Under the pieces are notes generated by a model that saw only the letters and a list, made by a program, of their open reading frames with translations, did no database searches and was not told the origin of the DNA. 64,000 nt of DNA from Joostella atrarenae. GTDB taxonomy: Bacteria > Bacteroidota > Bacteroidia > Flavobacteriales > Flavobacteriaceae. Numbering within the stretch: the first letter of the stretch is position 1; every line of letters begins with the position of its first letter. Of this stretch, positions 17,980 through 27,094 are shown in pieces. The position numbers and the translations under genes were made by a program. The stretch spans positions 62,001 to 126,000 of the forward strand of contig NZ_JAETXX010000005.1 in the NCBI RefSeq assembly GCF_021764745.1, read 5' to 3'.

Positions 17980-18882
17980 TTAAAAATCTTTTCTAGGGTG
18001 GTGTTTTTCGATTGTATTAGCAAGGTCATTTCTATCTAAATGCATATAAACTTCTGTTGTAGTTATGCTTTCATGACCCAACATCTGTTGGATGGCTCTT
18101 AGGTCTGCTCCTCCTTGTAATAAGTGAGTAGCAAACGAATGTCGGAATGTATGTGGGCTGATATTTTTTTTGATGCCAGCTTTCTCTGTTGCCCTTTTAA
18201 TTATTGTAAAAATCATGGCACGTGTTAAGTTTTTCCCTCTTCTGTTTAAAAAAACAAAATCTTCATAACTTTTCTGAACATTAATATGTGGCCTTACATC
18301 GCTAATATAAATATCGATGTACTTTATAGTAGAAGAGGCTACAGGTACAAAGCGTTCTTTATCACCTTTACCACTAACTTTTATAAACCCTTCTTCAAAA
18401 AATAAATCAGATATTTTAAGATTAACCAATTCAGAAACGCGAAGCCCACAGCTATACAAAGTCTCTAACATCGTACGGTTGCGTTCTCCCTCTGGAGTGC
18501 TTAGGTCTAACGTAGCTATTATTTTATCTATTTCTTCAATGGCAAGTGTGTCAGGAAGCTTTCTTCCTATTTTAGGAGACTCGATAAGTTCCATTGGATT
18601 ATCTGTTCTATAGTCTTCAAAAATGAGATAGTTAAAGAAGCTATTGAGTCCTGAAATGAGTCGCGCTTGTGAGCGTACATTTATATTTTTTGCAGTTTCA
18701 TAAATAAATTCCTGAAGCGTATCAGTGTTTATTTTAATAGGAGAAACTTCCATTTCATGGAGCTCTAAAAACTTAATTAGCTTTTTTATGTCTAGGCAAT
18801 AATTACTTACAGAGTTTTTAGATAAGCCTCTTTCAATCTTTAAAAAGTTCTGATAATCTATAAGTGCTTGGCTCCATTTCAT
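17980..18882 (-). CDS. xerD: Site-specific tyrosine recombinase XerD
   Basis: A 300-residue tyrosine recombinase. An N-terminal SAM-like core-binding domain (IDYQNFLKIERGLSKNSVSNY) is followed by the catalytic domain with CGLRVSELVNL, HTFRHSFATHLLQGGADLR and LGHESITTTEVYMHLD, which carry the conserved Arg, His, Arg and Tyr residues. It resolves chromosome dimers at dif with XerC. The longest frame extends 19 codons upstream, but MKWSQALIDYQ at 18882 fits the family start. In many Bacteroidota xerD is divergent from aroQ; here two barrel genes intervene. Confidence 0.93.
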   Translation of the reverse strand: MKWSQALIDYQNFLKIERGLSKNSVSNYCLDIKKLIKFLELHEMEVSPIKINTDTLQEFIYETAKNINVRSQARLISGLNSFFNYLIFEDYRTDNPMELIESPKIGRKLPDTLAIEEIDKIIATLDLSTPEGERNRTMLETLYSCGLRVSELVNLKISDLFFEEGFIKVSGKGDKERFVPVASSTIKYIDIYISDVRPHINVQKSYEDFVFLNRRGKNLTRAMIFTIIKRATEKAGIKKNISPHTFRHSFATHLLQGGADLRAIQQMLGHESITTTEVYMHLDRNDLANTIEKHHPRKDF

Positions 18883-19029
18883 AATGGTAAAAATAATGAA
18901 TTTAATAATGTTTCTTTCTTCAATTTTGAATACAAGCACTAAAGTTCTTCTTTTAATTTATGATTTATTTATCATTTCTCTTAGTAAAAAATCTATATTT
19001 TAGTTTTTTAAACATTTAAAATCAATCAA

Positions 19030-19596
19030 ATGAAAAATTATTTATTCCTAGCGATAACTATGCTAGCTTTTACTTTTTATGGAAATGCTCAAGAATTTAA
19101 ATGGGGAGCAAAAGGAGGGGTTAATATTTCAGACTTATATGTTTCGGAATCTGGAAGTGACTATAAAACCAGAACTTCTTTTCATGTTGGTCTTGTTGGA
19201 GAGTATATTATTTCCGATAGATTTTCTTTTCAACCAGAACTTCTTTATTCATCTCAAGGAGGAAAAATATATTTAACCGATGATTACGCTACAGTTAAGC
19301 TTGATTATATTAATGTGCCTTTGATGGCAAAATATTATGCACTTCCAAATTTTAGTTTAGAGATTGGACCACAAGTAGGTTTTTTAGTTAGTGATGATTG
19401 GTCATATAATGGGCAAGATTTCGATAGTTTAAATCCAGATTATAACACTGTTGATTTTGGTTTAAATTTTGGTTTAGGGTATGAGTTTAACAATGGTATT
19501 TTCTTGAATTCTCGTTATAATTTAGGACTTACAAATGTAGATGAATACGCTAAAAATGCTGTTTTTCAGTTTTCAGTAGGCTATTTCTTTAAGTAA
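19030..19596 (+). CDS. Outer membrane beta-barrel (PF13568-like) porin family protein 1
   Basis: A 188-residue protein. It has a signal peptide (cleavage after FYGNAQ) and alternating amphipathic strands ending in an aromatic residue (GYFFK), the usual end of an outer membrane barrel. Characteristic phrases are WGAKGGVNISDLY, SFQPELLYSSQGG and KLDYINVPLMAKYYA. It is closely similar to the next gene, and more distantly to the one at 21839, indicating a local duplication. The function is probably structural or nonspecific; no specific substrate can be inferred. Confidence 0.88.
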   Translation: MKNYLFLAITMLAFTFYGNAQEFKWGAKGGVNISDLYVSESGSDYKTRTSFHVGLVGEYIISDRFSFQPELLYSSQGGKIYLTDDYATVKLDYINVPLMAKYYALPNFSLEIGPQVGFLVSDDWSYNGQDFDSLNPDYNTVDFGLNFGLGYEFNNGIFLNSRYNLGLTNVDEYAKNAVFQFSVGYFFK

Positions 19597-19849
19597 CTAT
19601 CTGTCAATTTTTATAAGTGTGAGGCTCCACTTCGCACCTAGAGAGCATCAATCATTATAATATTATTTAAAGTTATACGCTTTTATTTTTTTATTGGAAA
19701 AGTAGAATAAAGTATCCTTAATTCTTAATTTATAGTAAAACAACTGACTTCTATTTTAAGAAACATTAGTAAGTAATTAACAATCTGATAACACGAATTT
19801 GTAGTCCGATTGAATAGCTTAGCACTATAAACCAATAAAAAATAATAGA
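19597..19849. other. Intergenic spacer between duplicated barrel genes
   Basis: AT-rich. A short imperfect hairpin near 19618-19638 (GTGTGAG and CTTCGCAC arms) lacks a T tract. I see no open frame or recognisable promoter box. Confidence 0.3.
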
Positions 19850-20437
19850 ATGAAAAAATATTTTTTAGCAGTATTAGCTATAGGAACGTTTGCAATATCT
19901 CAAGCTCAAGACGTTCAATTTGGAGCAAAAGGAGGATTTAACTTTGCAAAAATTAATGGAGATGAAACAGATAATGTAGACACAAGAACCTCTTTCCATG
20001 TAGGTGCTGTCGCAGAAATCCCAATAAGCGAACAGTTCTCTTTTCAACCAGAGGTGTTGTACTCTTCTCAAGGAGGGAAACAGGATATTCTAGGTGAAGA
20101 AGTTAAGCTTAAGCTAGATTACATTAATGTTCCTTTGATGGCAAAATATTATGTTGCTGATGGATTAAGTTTAGAAGCGGGTCCACAGATAGGGTTCCTT
20201 GTTAATGATGAGGTTTCTTATGATGGTGACGAATTTGATGCTGACCTAGATTTAGATGGAAGTTACAGTAGTGTTGACTTTGGATTGAATTTTGGACTCG
20301 GATATAAATTTGATAACGGATTATTTTTGAATGGTCGTTATAATTGGGGTTTATCAAATATTCTTGATGGTGATTTATCTGATGATTATGACCAGAATAA
20401 TGGTGTTTTCCAAGTAGGGGCAGGGTTCTTCTTCTAG
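19850..20437 (+). CDS. Outer membrane beta-barrel (PF13568-like) porin family protein 2
   Basis: A 195-residue tandem paralogue of the preceding gene. The signal peptide ends near ISQAQD. Shared blocks include FGAKGGFNFAKI, SFHVGAVAEIPISEQFSFQPEVLYSSQGG and VDFGLNFGLGYKFDNGLFLNGRYNWGLSN. Acidic loops (DGDEFDADLDLDGSYS) differ from those of paralogue 1, which is expected for surface loops. It ends in the terminal aromatic GAGFFF. A terminator follows. Confidence 0.88.
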   Translation: MKKYFLAVLAIGTFAISQAQDVQFGAKGGFNFAKINGDETDNVDTRTSFHVGAVAEIPISEQFSFQPEVLYSSQGGKQDILGEEVKLKLDYINVPLMAKYYVADGLSLEAGPQIGFLVNDEVSYDGDEFDADLDLDGSYSSVDFGLNFGLGYKFDNGLFLNGRYNWGLSNILDGDLSDDYDQNNGVFQVGAGFFF

Positions 20438-20463
20438 AATAGCAAACAATATAGAATTAGTTT

Positions 20464-20492
20464 AAAACGGAGGCATTGGCTTCCGTTTTTTT
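20464..20492 (+). terminator. Intrinsic terminator after barrel protein 2
   Basis: AAAACGGA pairs with TCCGTTTT around a GC-containing loop, followed by seven T residues. It separates the barrel gene from aroQ. Confidence 0.8.
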
Positions 20493-20530
20493 ATGCTAAT
20501 TTTTTTTACTTTTACGGAAAAGACTACCAC

Positions 20531-20947
20531 ATGAAACTTATCATTATCAACGGACCAAATTTGAATCTATTAGGGAAACGAGAGCCTGAAATCTATGGTT
20601 CGCAAACTTTTGAAGATTATATGAGAGTGCTTCAGCAAAAATTTAAAGGAGTTTCTATAGCATATTACCAATCGAATGTGGAGGGAGAATTGATTAATAA
20701 GTTACATGAGGTAGGTTTTGAATATGATGGAATTATTCTTAATGCAGGAGCGTATACTCATACTTCTATTGGTATTGGAGATGCTATAAAAGGTATTACA
20801 ACGCCGGTTGTAGAGGTTCATATATCTAATACTTTCGGTAGAGAGGAATTCCGTCATCAATCGTACATATCTCCAAATGCAAAAGGAGTTATTCTTGGTT
20901 TCGGGATGCAGAGTTATGATTTGGCTATTCAAAGTTTTCAGAATTAA
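20531..20947 (+). CDS. aroQ: Type II 3-dehydroquinate dehydratase
   Basis: A 138-residue enzyme of the shikimate pathway that converts 3-dehydroquinate to 3-dehydroshikimate as a dodecamer. Diagnostic motifs are NGPNLNLLGKREPEIYG (with the catalytic tyrosine region), SNVEGELIN, ILNAGAYTHTSIGIGDA and VEVHISN. Slightly shorter than the usual 140-150 residues, but all motifs are present. A TACTTTTA sequence just upstream resembles a -7 box. Confidence 0.95.
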   Translation: MKLIIINGPNLNLLGKREPEIYGSQTFEDYMRVLQQKFKGVSIAYYQSNVEGELINKLHEVGFEYDGIILNAGAYTHTSIGIGDAIKGITTPVVEVHISNTFGREEFRHQSYISPNAKGVILGFGMQSYDLAIQSFQN

Positions 20948-20994
20948 TAAACAAAAGCTTAAAATAGCTTTCCCCTAATATATAATACTCATAT

Positions 20995-21744
20995 ATGCCT
21001 TATAAAACTTATTTTAATTGGAGCACAGGAAAAGACAGTGCTTTGGCTTTATATAAAATACTTAAGAATCCTAACTTTACAATCGATAAATTGGTTACTA
21101 CTATAAATTCGGATTTAGATAGGGTTTCTATGCACGGGCTTCGGAACGAATTATTATTTAAGCAAGTAGAAAATATTGGGATTCCTTTAAAAACAATTGC
21201 TTTATCAGGAAATGTTTCTATGTCAACATATGACAGCACAATGAAACAAGCGATGAACGAATTAAAGTCAGAAGGTTATACAAATGCTGTTTTTGGAGAT
21301 ATTTTTTTAGAAGATTTAAAAACGTATCGTGAAGAGAAATTACAAGAGGTTGGTGTTAAATCTGAATTCCCTTTATGGAAAATAGATACCAAAGCTTTGA
21401 TTGAAGATTTTATAGCGCTTGGATTTAAAGCAATCACTGTGAGTGTTAACGCTAAGTTATTAGATGAATCTTTTGTAGGGAGAATTATAGATCAGCAATT
21501 TATTGACGATTTACCAGCTGGGGTAGATGTCTGTGGAGAAAATGGAGAATTCCACACGTTTGTCTTTGATGGCCCGTTATTTAAGTCGCCAGTTTCTTTT
21601 AAGATAGGCGAAAAGGTTCTTAAAACATATACACCCACAAAGAGTAATAATGATAACTGTTTTAAGGACGATGAATGTTTTAAAGATGAGAAAGAAGTAA
21701 CATGGGACACTTCTTTTTGGTATTGTGACTTACTCCCCGAATAA
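20995..21744 (+). CDS. PP-loop ATP-binding protein, diphthine--ammonia ligase (DUF71/COG2102) family
   Basis: A 249-residue protein with the PP-loop pyrophosphatase motif NWSTGKDSALALY near residues 8-20, plus the family regions AVFGDIFLEDLKTYRE and GVDVCGENGEFHTFVFDGP. Archaeal and eukaryotic relatives amidate diphthine on elongation factor 2. Bacteria lack diphthamide, so the bacterial role is unknown; an ATP-dependent amidation is a reasonable guess. A Cys-containing tail (NCFKDDECFKDEKE) is unusual. It starts 48 bases after aroQ, possibly in one transcript. Confidence 0.82.
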   Translation: MPYKTYFNWSTGKDSALALYKILKNPNFTIDKLVTTINSDLDRVSMHGLRNELLFKQVENIGIPLKTIALSGNVSMSTYDSTMKQAMNELKSEGYTNAVFGDIFLEDLKTYREEKLQEVGVKSEFPLWKIDTKALIEDFIALGFKAITVSVNAKLLDESFVGRIIDQQFIDDLPAGVDVCGENGEFHTFVFDGPLFKSPVSFKIGEKVLKTYTPTKSNNDNCFKDDECFKDEKEVTWDTSFWYCDLLPE

Positions 21745-21747
21745 AAT

Positions 21748-21785
21748 AAATATGCCCCGTAAAGAAATCTCTACGGGGCATGTAA
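21748..21785. terminator. Hairpin terminator between converging genes
   Basis: A 10-base perfect GC-rich stem (ATGCCCCGTA with TACGGGGCAT) and a 10-base loop. The minus strand continues with an AT-rich tract, so it can serve the minus-strand barrel gene and probably stops the plus-strand transcript too. Confidence 0.75.
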
Positions 21786-21838
21786 ATCTATAAATGAAAA
21801 CGTTAATTAAGTAAAATTCAATATTAGTTTATAGATTT

Positions 21839-22459
21839 CTAGAATTTATAACCAAACCCAACTTGGAATGTGTGGTTTTTAAACTCTTGATTGTCCATTT
21901 GAGCAATATCAATAACTCCAAGGTTGTAACGTCCGTCAAAGAAAAGTCCGTTATTAAGTTCATACCCTAAACCAAAGTTTACACCAAAGTTCACATCTGT
22001 TACAAACTCATTGATGTTTGTTGTTGTTTCAGCTAATTCGTAACCGTTACTTCCACTTTCTACTTCTTGCTCTGCATTTAAAAGGAATCCAACTTGTGAC
22101 CCAACTTGAACATTTAAACCTTTGTACACTCTATACTTAAGCATAACAGGTACATTTAAATACTCTAATCTTACTGTAGTTTCTAAAGAGTTAACTCCAG
22201 AAGCATCAAAAGTTTTAAAAGTTTCATGAGCTCCTTGTGAAGAGTACAACACCTCAGGTTGAATAGAAATTCTATCAGAAAATGCATATTCAGCAAATAA
22301 ACCTCCGTATAATGCAACTCTAGCATTGTCTACATCACCATTGTCTCCACTAATATTAGAGAAGTTTGTTCCCCCTTTAATACCGTAATTAAAACCTTGT
22401 GCGTTTGTAGTAGCTATAAAACCAAATACAGCTACTGCAATAAAAAATAATTTCTTCAT
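21839..22459 (-). CDS. Outer membrane beta-barrel (PF13568-like) porin family protein 3
   Basis: A 206-residue barrel protein. The signal peptide ends at ATTNAQ. It has FNYGIKGGTNFSNI, SIQPEVLYSSQGA, LEYLNVPVMLKYRVYKGL and VNFGLGYELNNGLFFDGRYNLG, and a C-terminal VGFGYKF. It is a paralogue of the two barrel genes upstream but lies on the opposite strand beyond aroQ. A -7 box match (TACATTTG, minus strand 22485-22492) lies 26 bases before the ATG. Confidence 0.88.
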   Translation of the reverse strand: MKKLFFIAVAVFGFIATTNAQGFNYGIKGGTNFSNISGDNGDVDNARVALYGGLFAEYAFSDRISIQPEVLYSSQGAHETFKTFDASGVNSLETTVRLEYLNVPVMLKYRVYKGLNVQVGSQVGFLLNAEQEVESGSNGYELAETTTNINEFVTDVNFGVNFGLGYELNNGLFFDGRYNLGVIDIAQMDNQEFKNHTFQVGFGYKF

Positions 22460-22779
22460 GTTCGATATTTTTTAAATTCGACAGCAAATGTATGTAGAAA
22501 AAATACTTCTATATAATGATTTTAATCACGTTTTATAAAAAATATTATAGAGTATTATCTGTCAGTGTTTTATAGAAAAAAATTAACATATTTTTAGTCT
22601 CTATGTGCGGCTTTTATGCTGTTAAATACTGTTAATATTGAATTAAAGGGATGTTAAAACATCTTTCTTGAGACTTTACATGTAAGAAGTTTGTTCGTTT
22701 TAGGGCATAAAAAGAATGCTGTTTGAGTGTATATACTCAAACAGCATTTAGAAAATATATGTTTTAATACTATATAATA
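22460..22779. other. 320-base intergenic region upstream of barrel gene 3
   Basis: It holds the candidate -7 box of the minus-strand barrel gene (22485-22492) and, at its far end, the lpdA terminator. No open frame longer than a few codons has a plausible start. Nothing else is visible in 22520-22700. Confidence 0.5.
22710..22750 (-). terminator. Intrinsic terminator of lpdA
   Basis: A perfect 14-base stem (AATGCTGTTTGAGT at 22715-22728, complement at 22735-22748) with a six-base loop. On the minus strand it is followed by CTTTTTATG, giving a T tract for the lpdA transcript. Confidence 0.9.
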
Positions 22780-24171
22780 CTACAGGTGAATTACTTCATC
22801 ATAAGCATCTGCAACAGCCTCCATAACAGCTTCACTCATTGTTGGGTGAGGGTGAACTGTTTTAAGTACTTCATGTCCTGTTGTTTCTAGCTTTCTTGCA
22901 ATAACAGCTTCAACAATCATATCAGTAACGCCAGCACCAATCATATGGCAACCTAGCCATTCACCGTATTTCGCGTCAAAAATAACTTTTACAAAACCAT
23001 CTGGTGTTCCAGCAGCTTTTGCTTTACCGCTTGCAGAGAATGGGAATTTTCCAACTTTAATGTCAAATCCTTTTTCTTTAGCTTGTTTTTCGGTAAACCC
23101 TACAGAAGCGATTTCTGGTGTACAATAAGTACATCCAGGAATATTACCGTAGTCTAAAGCTTCTACATGCATTCCAGCAATTTTTTCAACACAAAGAATT
23201 CCTTCTGCTGATGCAACGTGTGCTAATGCTTGTCCAGGAGTAACATCTCCAATGGCATAATATCCTGGGATATTAGTTTGGTAGTAATCGTTAACTAAAA
23301 TTTTATCACGGTCTGTAGAAATTCCCACATCTTCTAAACCAATGTTTTCGATATTGGTTTTAATTCCAACTGCAGAAAGAACAACATCAGCTTCTAAAAC
23401 TTCTTCTCCTTTTTTAGTCTTGATGGTTGCTTTTACTCCATTTCCAGAAGTATCTACTTTAGTAACCTCTGCTGAAGTTTTTATTTTCACTCCTGCTTTT
23501 TTGAAGCTTCTCTCTAATTGTTTAGAGATATCTTCATCTTCTACAGGAACAATGTTTGGTAGGTATTCTACAACGGTAACCTCAGTTCCCATAGAATTAT
23601 AAAAACCAGCAAACTCAATACCAATCGCTCCACTACCAACAACTATCATTTTCTTAGGTTGCTTAGGAAGTGTCATAGCCTCACGGTATCCAATTACTTT
23701 TTTACCATCTTGTGGAAGGCTTGGTAATTCTCTAGAACGAGCACCAGTAGCTATAATAATATGGTCTGCACTATACTCAGTAGTTTTCCCATCTTTATCT
23801 TTAACGTCTACTTTTTTTCCAGATTTTAGTTTTCCAAAACCTTGGATAACATCAATCTTATTTTTTTTCATTAGGAATTGAACTCCTTTGCTCATTCCTT
23901 CAGCGACACCTCGACTTCTTTTTACAATAGCGTCGAAATCTTTGTCTACATCGCTTACCTTGATACCGTAATCGTCTGCATGTTTTAAGTATTCGAATAC
24001 CTGAGCCGATTTTAAAAGGGCTTTTGTAGGGATACATCCCCAGTTCAAACATACACCTCCAAGGCTTTCCTTCTCAATAACAGCGGTTTTAAAACCGAGT
24101 TGCGAAGCGCGAATGGCAGTTACATATCCTCCTGGACCACTACCCAAAACGATTACATCGTATTTACTCAT
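22780..24171 (-). CDS. lpdA: Dihydrolipoyl dehydrogenase (E3)
   Basis: A 463-residue FAD-dependent disulfide oxidoreductase. The N-terminal FAD fold has GSGPGGYV, the redox disulfide is Cys41/Cys46 in GGVCLNWGCIPTKA, the NAD fold has GSGAIGIEFAGF, and the catalytic His442-Glu447 pair lies in HPHPTMSEA. It re-oxidises lipoamide in the pyruvate and 2-oxoglutarate dehydrogenase and glycine cleavage complexes. It stands alone rather than in a dehydrogenase operon and has its own terminator. Confidence 0.97.
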   Translation of the reverse strand: MSKYDVIVLGSGPGGYVTAIRASQLGFKTAVIEKESLGGVCLNWGCIPTKALLKSAQVFEYLKHADDYGIKVSDVDKDFDAIVKRSRGVAEGMSKGVQFLMKKNKIDVIQGFGKLKSGKKVDVKDKDGKTTEYSADHIIIATGARSRELPSLPQDGKKVIGYREAMTLPKQPKKMIVVGSGAIGIEFAGFYNSMGTEVTVVEYLPNIVPVEDEDISKQLERSFKKAGVKIKTSAEVTKVDTSGNGVKATIKTKKGEEVLEADVVLSAVGIKTNIENIGLEDVGISTDRDKILVNDYYQTNIPGYYAIGDVTPGQALAHVASAEGILCVEKIAGMHVEALDYGNIPGCTYCTPEIASVGFTEKQAKEKGFDIKVGKFPFSASGKAKAAGTPDGFVKVIFDAKYGEWLGCHMIGAGVTDMIVEAVIARKLETTGHEVLKTVHPHPTMSEAVMEAVADAYDEVIHL

Positions 24172-24410
24172 ATCGTAGATTTTTTATTTATCTGAAATTT
24201 TGCGGTTACGAAGTTACGGAATAACTTTCTAAAGGGTAAATTTTTTTGAGAAATTGGAAGGTTCTTAATTAACGAGTACAAATTGGTGATTATTATAACG
24301 ATATGTACTTTTTATAGAAGATGTTAAATAGTTATAAAACTGACCTAACAAAACTATAAAAGAGAGTATATTATTCAGTATATATGCTATTTTCGATTAA
24401 AATCTATTAT

Positions 24411-25919
24411 ATGAAACACATTTACTTATCATTTTTCTTTTGTTTAATAGCGCTTCATAATTTGTTCTCTCAAGAAGCGATTACAGCCAAGGTTGTAGAT
24501 GCCAAAACTCAAGAACCCATTCCTTTTGTTACCATTTCTTATAATGACAAGAATGGAGTAATAAGCTCAGATACAGGAGACTTTACTTTGTATATAGATG
24601 AGGCGATTTCTGAGACTGATTCCTTGTTTATAAGTTGTTTAGGCTATAATGAAGTTCGTTATGCTGCTAATGATTTTTCTGATAAAATTATTCAATTAGA
24701 GACAAAAGAAATAGAGCTTGATGAGATTGTTTTGTTGAATAAAAATTATTCAGTAGAAGAAATTTTAGACAGGGTGAAAGATAGTTTAGAAATGAATTAT
24801 GATACTGACTATGTTGAGCAAAAAGTATTTTTTCGAACTTCAGACTATACCAATGTTCAAAATAAAAGTGTAAAGATAAAAGAAAGCTCAATTCCAGAAA
24901 TTAATCAGCAGTTTACAGACAGTTTAATAATGGCGGTACCAAGTAAATCGTCGTATCATACTGAAATTTTAGGAGACCTTTATGTCAAAATGGAGGAAGA
25001 TAACCAAACTTCTAAATTGGCGATTTTAAAAGCTTCAGAATTATATGATAAAAATAATCAGCTTTCATTTAAAGGAGTAGAAGAGAAGTTACAAAATATA
25101 ATGCGAAAGCATGTAAAACGCGATTCTTACTTTAAAATAAAATCAGGCCTTATTGGTGCGAAATCGGATATCGATTCATCAGTTTTTGCTGATAAAGAGT
25201 TGGATACACTTATGGAAGCCAAACTCAAGAAGGAGAAAGAGAGAAAAGAGAACTTTTTAAAATATAGATCTTCTTATATGAATATAATTTTAAAGAGAAA
25301 TTTTATATATGAAGATAGCGACCTAAATTTTATTCATAAGTCAAGGAAGTATGATTTTGTTTTGGAAGAGCTATTGTACTTAAAAGACGACTTGGTGTAT
25401 AAAATAAGTTTTGTGCCAGATGGAGGAGCAGATTTTAAAGGAATGATGTATGTGAATGCTGATGATTATGCTATTGTAAGACTAGATTATGAAAATGTAA
25501 AACCTTTAAAAAATATAAATCTCTTTGGAGTTTCATATAAGGATTACCTTTTAAAAGGAACATTTCTATATACTAAAAATGACAGAGGAAAGTATAGTTT
25601 AAAATATCTAGAAGAAAATAGTGGAGAGATAGTAGGTTTTGATAGACCTGTAACTATTATTGAAAAGAATAAAAATGTAAAAGGTAGAAGAAAGCAAAAT
25701 GAGATAGCAACAGATGTCGATTTTACACTTCAGAATTCAGTTAAAGTTGAATTAGTAGTTTTTGAAAGTAATCCAGTCGATAAACAACAGTTTGAAGAAT
25801 TTATTCCTGAACCTACAGTAATTCCAACATATTTGCCAGATTATGACTCTTCATTTTGGGAGGGATATAATATTATAGCACCAAACGAAGCTATTAAAGA
25901 GTTTAAAAGTATTGATTGA
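24411..25919 (+). CDS. Carboxypeptidase-regulatory-like (CarboxypepD_reg) domain outer-envelope protein
   Basis: A 502-residue protein with signal peptide MKHIYLSFFFCLIALHNLFSQ. It then has a beta-sandwich domain of the PF13715 type (AKVVDAKTQEPIPFVTISYNDKNGVISSDTGDFTL) over about residues 22-100, and a large uncharacterised region containing LDEIVLLNKNYSVEEILDRVKDSLEMNY. Related proteins are common in Bacteroidota, often beside TonB receptors, but lack the receptor barrel. I chose the ATG at 24411 rather than the upstream ATG because it gives a clean signal peptide. No specific function can be given. Confidence 0.82.
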   Translation: MKHIYLSFFFCLIALHNLFSQEAITAKVVDAKTQEPIPFVTISYNDKNGVISSDTGDFTLYIDEAISETDSLFISCLGYNEVRYAANDFSDKIIQLETKEIELDEIVLLNKNYSVEEILDRVKDSLEMNYDTDYVEQKVFFRTSDYTNVQNKSVKIKESSIPEINQQFTDSLIMAVPSKSSYHTEILGDLYVKMEEDNQTSKLAILKASELYDKNNQLSFKGVEEKLQNIMRKHVKRDSYFKIKSGLIGAKSDIDSSVFADKELDTLMEAKLKKEKERKENFLKYRSSYMNIILKRNFIYEDSDLNFIHKSRKYDFVLEELLYLKDDLVYKISFVPDGGADFKGMMYVNADDYAIVRLDYENVKPLKNINLFGVSYKDYLLKGTFLYTKNDRGKYSLKYLEENSGEIVGFDRPVTIIEKNKNVKGRRKQNEIATDVDFTLQNSVKVELVVFESNPVDKQQFEEFIPEPTVIPTYLPDYDSSFWEGYNIIAPNEAIKEFKSID

Positions 25920-26016
25920 TGAATGTTTTATGATTAGGTGATACGTTGTGTAAATCAAGTGATTAAGTTACTTTTTTTGTATAACTTTACTATTATAGAT
26001 TAAATTAAAATAAGTT

Positions 26017-26865
26017 ATGAGAAAAAAATTTATTGCCTTTGTAGCATTATTGCTAACCGTTCAGTTTGGCTTTTCAAGAAGTTATGAGGCGCCAATTCCT
26101 GTTGCAGAAACATATTTGCAAACAAATGGAGGGATTGTATGGTATAATCTAGTGACTCCGAATATTAGTGAATCTAAAGCCTTTTATGCTAAAATTTGTA
26201 AGTGGACTTTCAAGGATATTAATAAGAAAGGTCAAAACATTAGTATTATTTCTAATAATGGAAAACCCATTGGAAGTATGATAGAAATAAAAAATGCGGA
26301 TGCTTCGACATGGATATCATCTGTAAAAACTAATAATATAGATGCTTCTATAAGCAGCGTTAAAACCAATGGAGGTCGTGTTATAATCGACAAGTTCACA
26401 ATAGGAGAAAACATAGGAAAGCAAGTAATAGTGGAGGGTCCTTTGGGAGAAAAAATGTCATTTATTCAAACTGACAATCCAGCTATGTCGTTATTAGAAA
26501 ATGTAGAAGGAAAGTGGATTTGGGAAGAATTATGGAGTACAGATATTGATAAAAGCATAAATTTTTATACCAAAGTGCTTAATCTTGAAGTTACTTTGAC
26601 AAAAGATGATGACAGGAGTTATTGGATTTTTAATGACAGCAATGATAAAAAAGTAGCGGGAATGATGAATAATCCGCTAAAAGGTGCAAATACACAATGG
26701 GTGCCATATATTAAAATTTCTGATATTAACGGGGTATATCAAACTTTGCAACAAACCGATGCACATATTTATATCAAACCAGATATGAATGTTAGGCAAG
26801 GAACTATTGTTGTATTTGAAGATCCTAATGGAGCAACCGTTTGTTTACAGAATTATAATAATTAA
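26017..26865 (+). CDS. Exported protein with two VOC (glyoxalase-like) domains
   Basis: A 282-residue protein. A signal peptide (about residues 1-20) is followed by two tandem VOC modules: about residues 38-150 (GGIVWYNLVTPNISESKAFYAKICKW) and 160-280 (WEELWSTDIDKSINFYTKVLNLEV through VVFEDPNGATVCLQN). VOC proteins bind metals and carry out isomerisation, lyase or resistance functions, usually in the cytoplasm, so export is noteworthy. It is followed 15 bases later by a small lipoprotein gene, probably in the same transcript. Confidence 0.85.
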   Translation: MRKKFIAFVALLLTVQFGFSRSYEAPIPVAETYLQTNGGIVWYNLVTPNISESKAFYAKICKWTFKDINKKGQNISIISNNGKPIGSMIEIKNADASTWISSVKTNNIDASISSVKTNGGRVIIDKFTIGENIGKQVIVEGPLGEKMSFIQTDNPAMSLLENVEGKWIWEELWSTDIDKSINFYTKVLNLEVTLTKDDDRSYWIFNDSNDKKVAGMMNNPLKGANTQWVPYIKISDINGVYQTLQQTDAHIYIKPDMNVRQGTIVVFEDPNGATVCLQNYNN

Positions 26866-26879
26866 GAAAATCAAATCAG

Positions 26880-27059
26880 ATGAAAAAAGTAATAACATTT
26901 TTAGCATTCGTTTTTATATGTTTCTCAGTTCTAAGTATAACATCTTGTGCTAATGCACATATTTCTAGTCATGCAGGAGTAGATGTTGTTTGGGGCTCAC
27001 ATGGTCCAAGAGTAGTGCCTAGCGTTGGCGTTGGAGTTTATGGAGGAGGGCGCAGATAA
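26880..27059 (+). CDS. Small Gly-rich lipoprotein
   Basis: A 59-codon frame starting MKKVITFLAFVF, with a signal sequence and a lipobox ending ITSC (Cys23). The short mature part is rich in Val, Gly and His and ends in GVGVYGGGRR. It starts 15 bases after the double-VOC gene and is followed by a strong terminator, so it is likely the last gene of that transcript. I do not recognise a family. The canonical signal sequence and the terminator placement argue it is real. Confidence 0.7.
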   Translation: MKKVITFLAFVFICFSVLSITSCANAHISSHAGVDVVWGSHGPRVVPSVGVGVYGGGRR

Positions 27060-27094
27060 TTTAATATAAGTTTGACGATTTCAAATTGGTCTAA

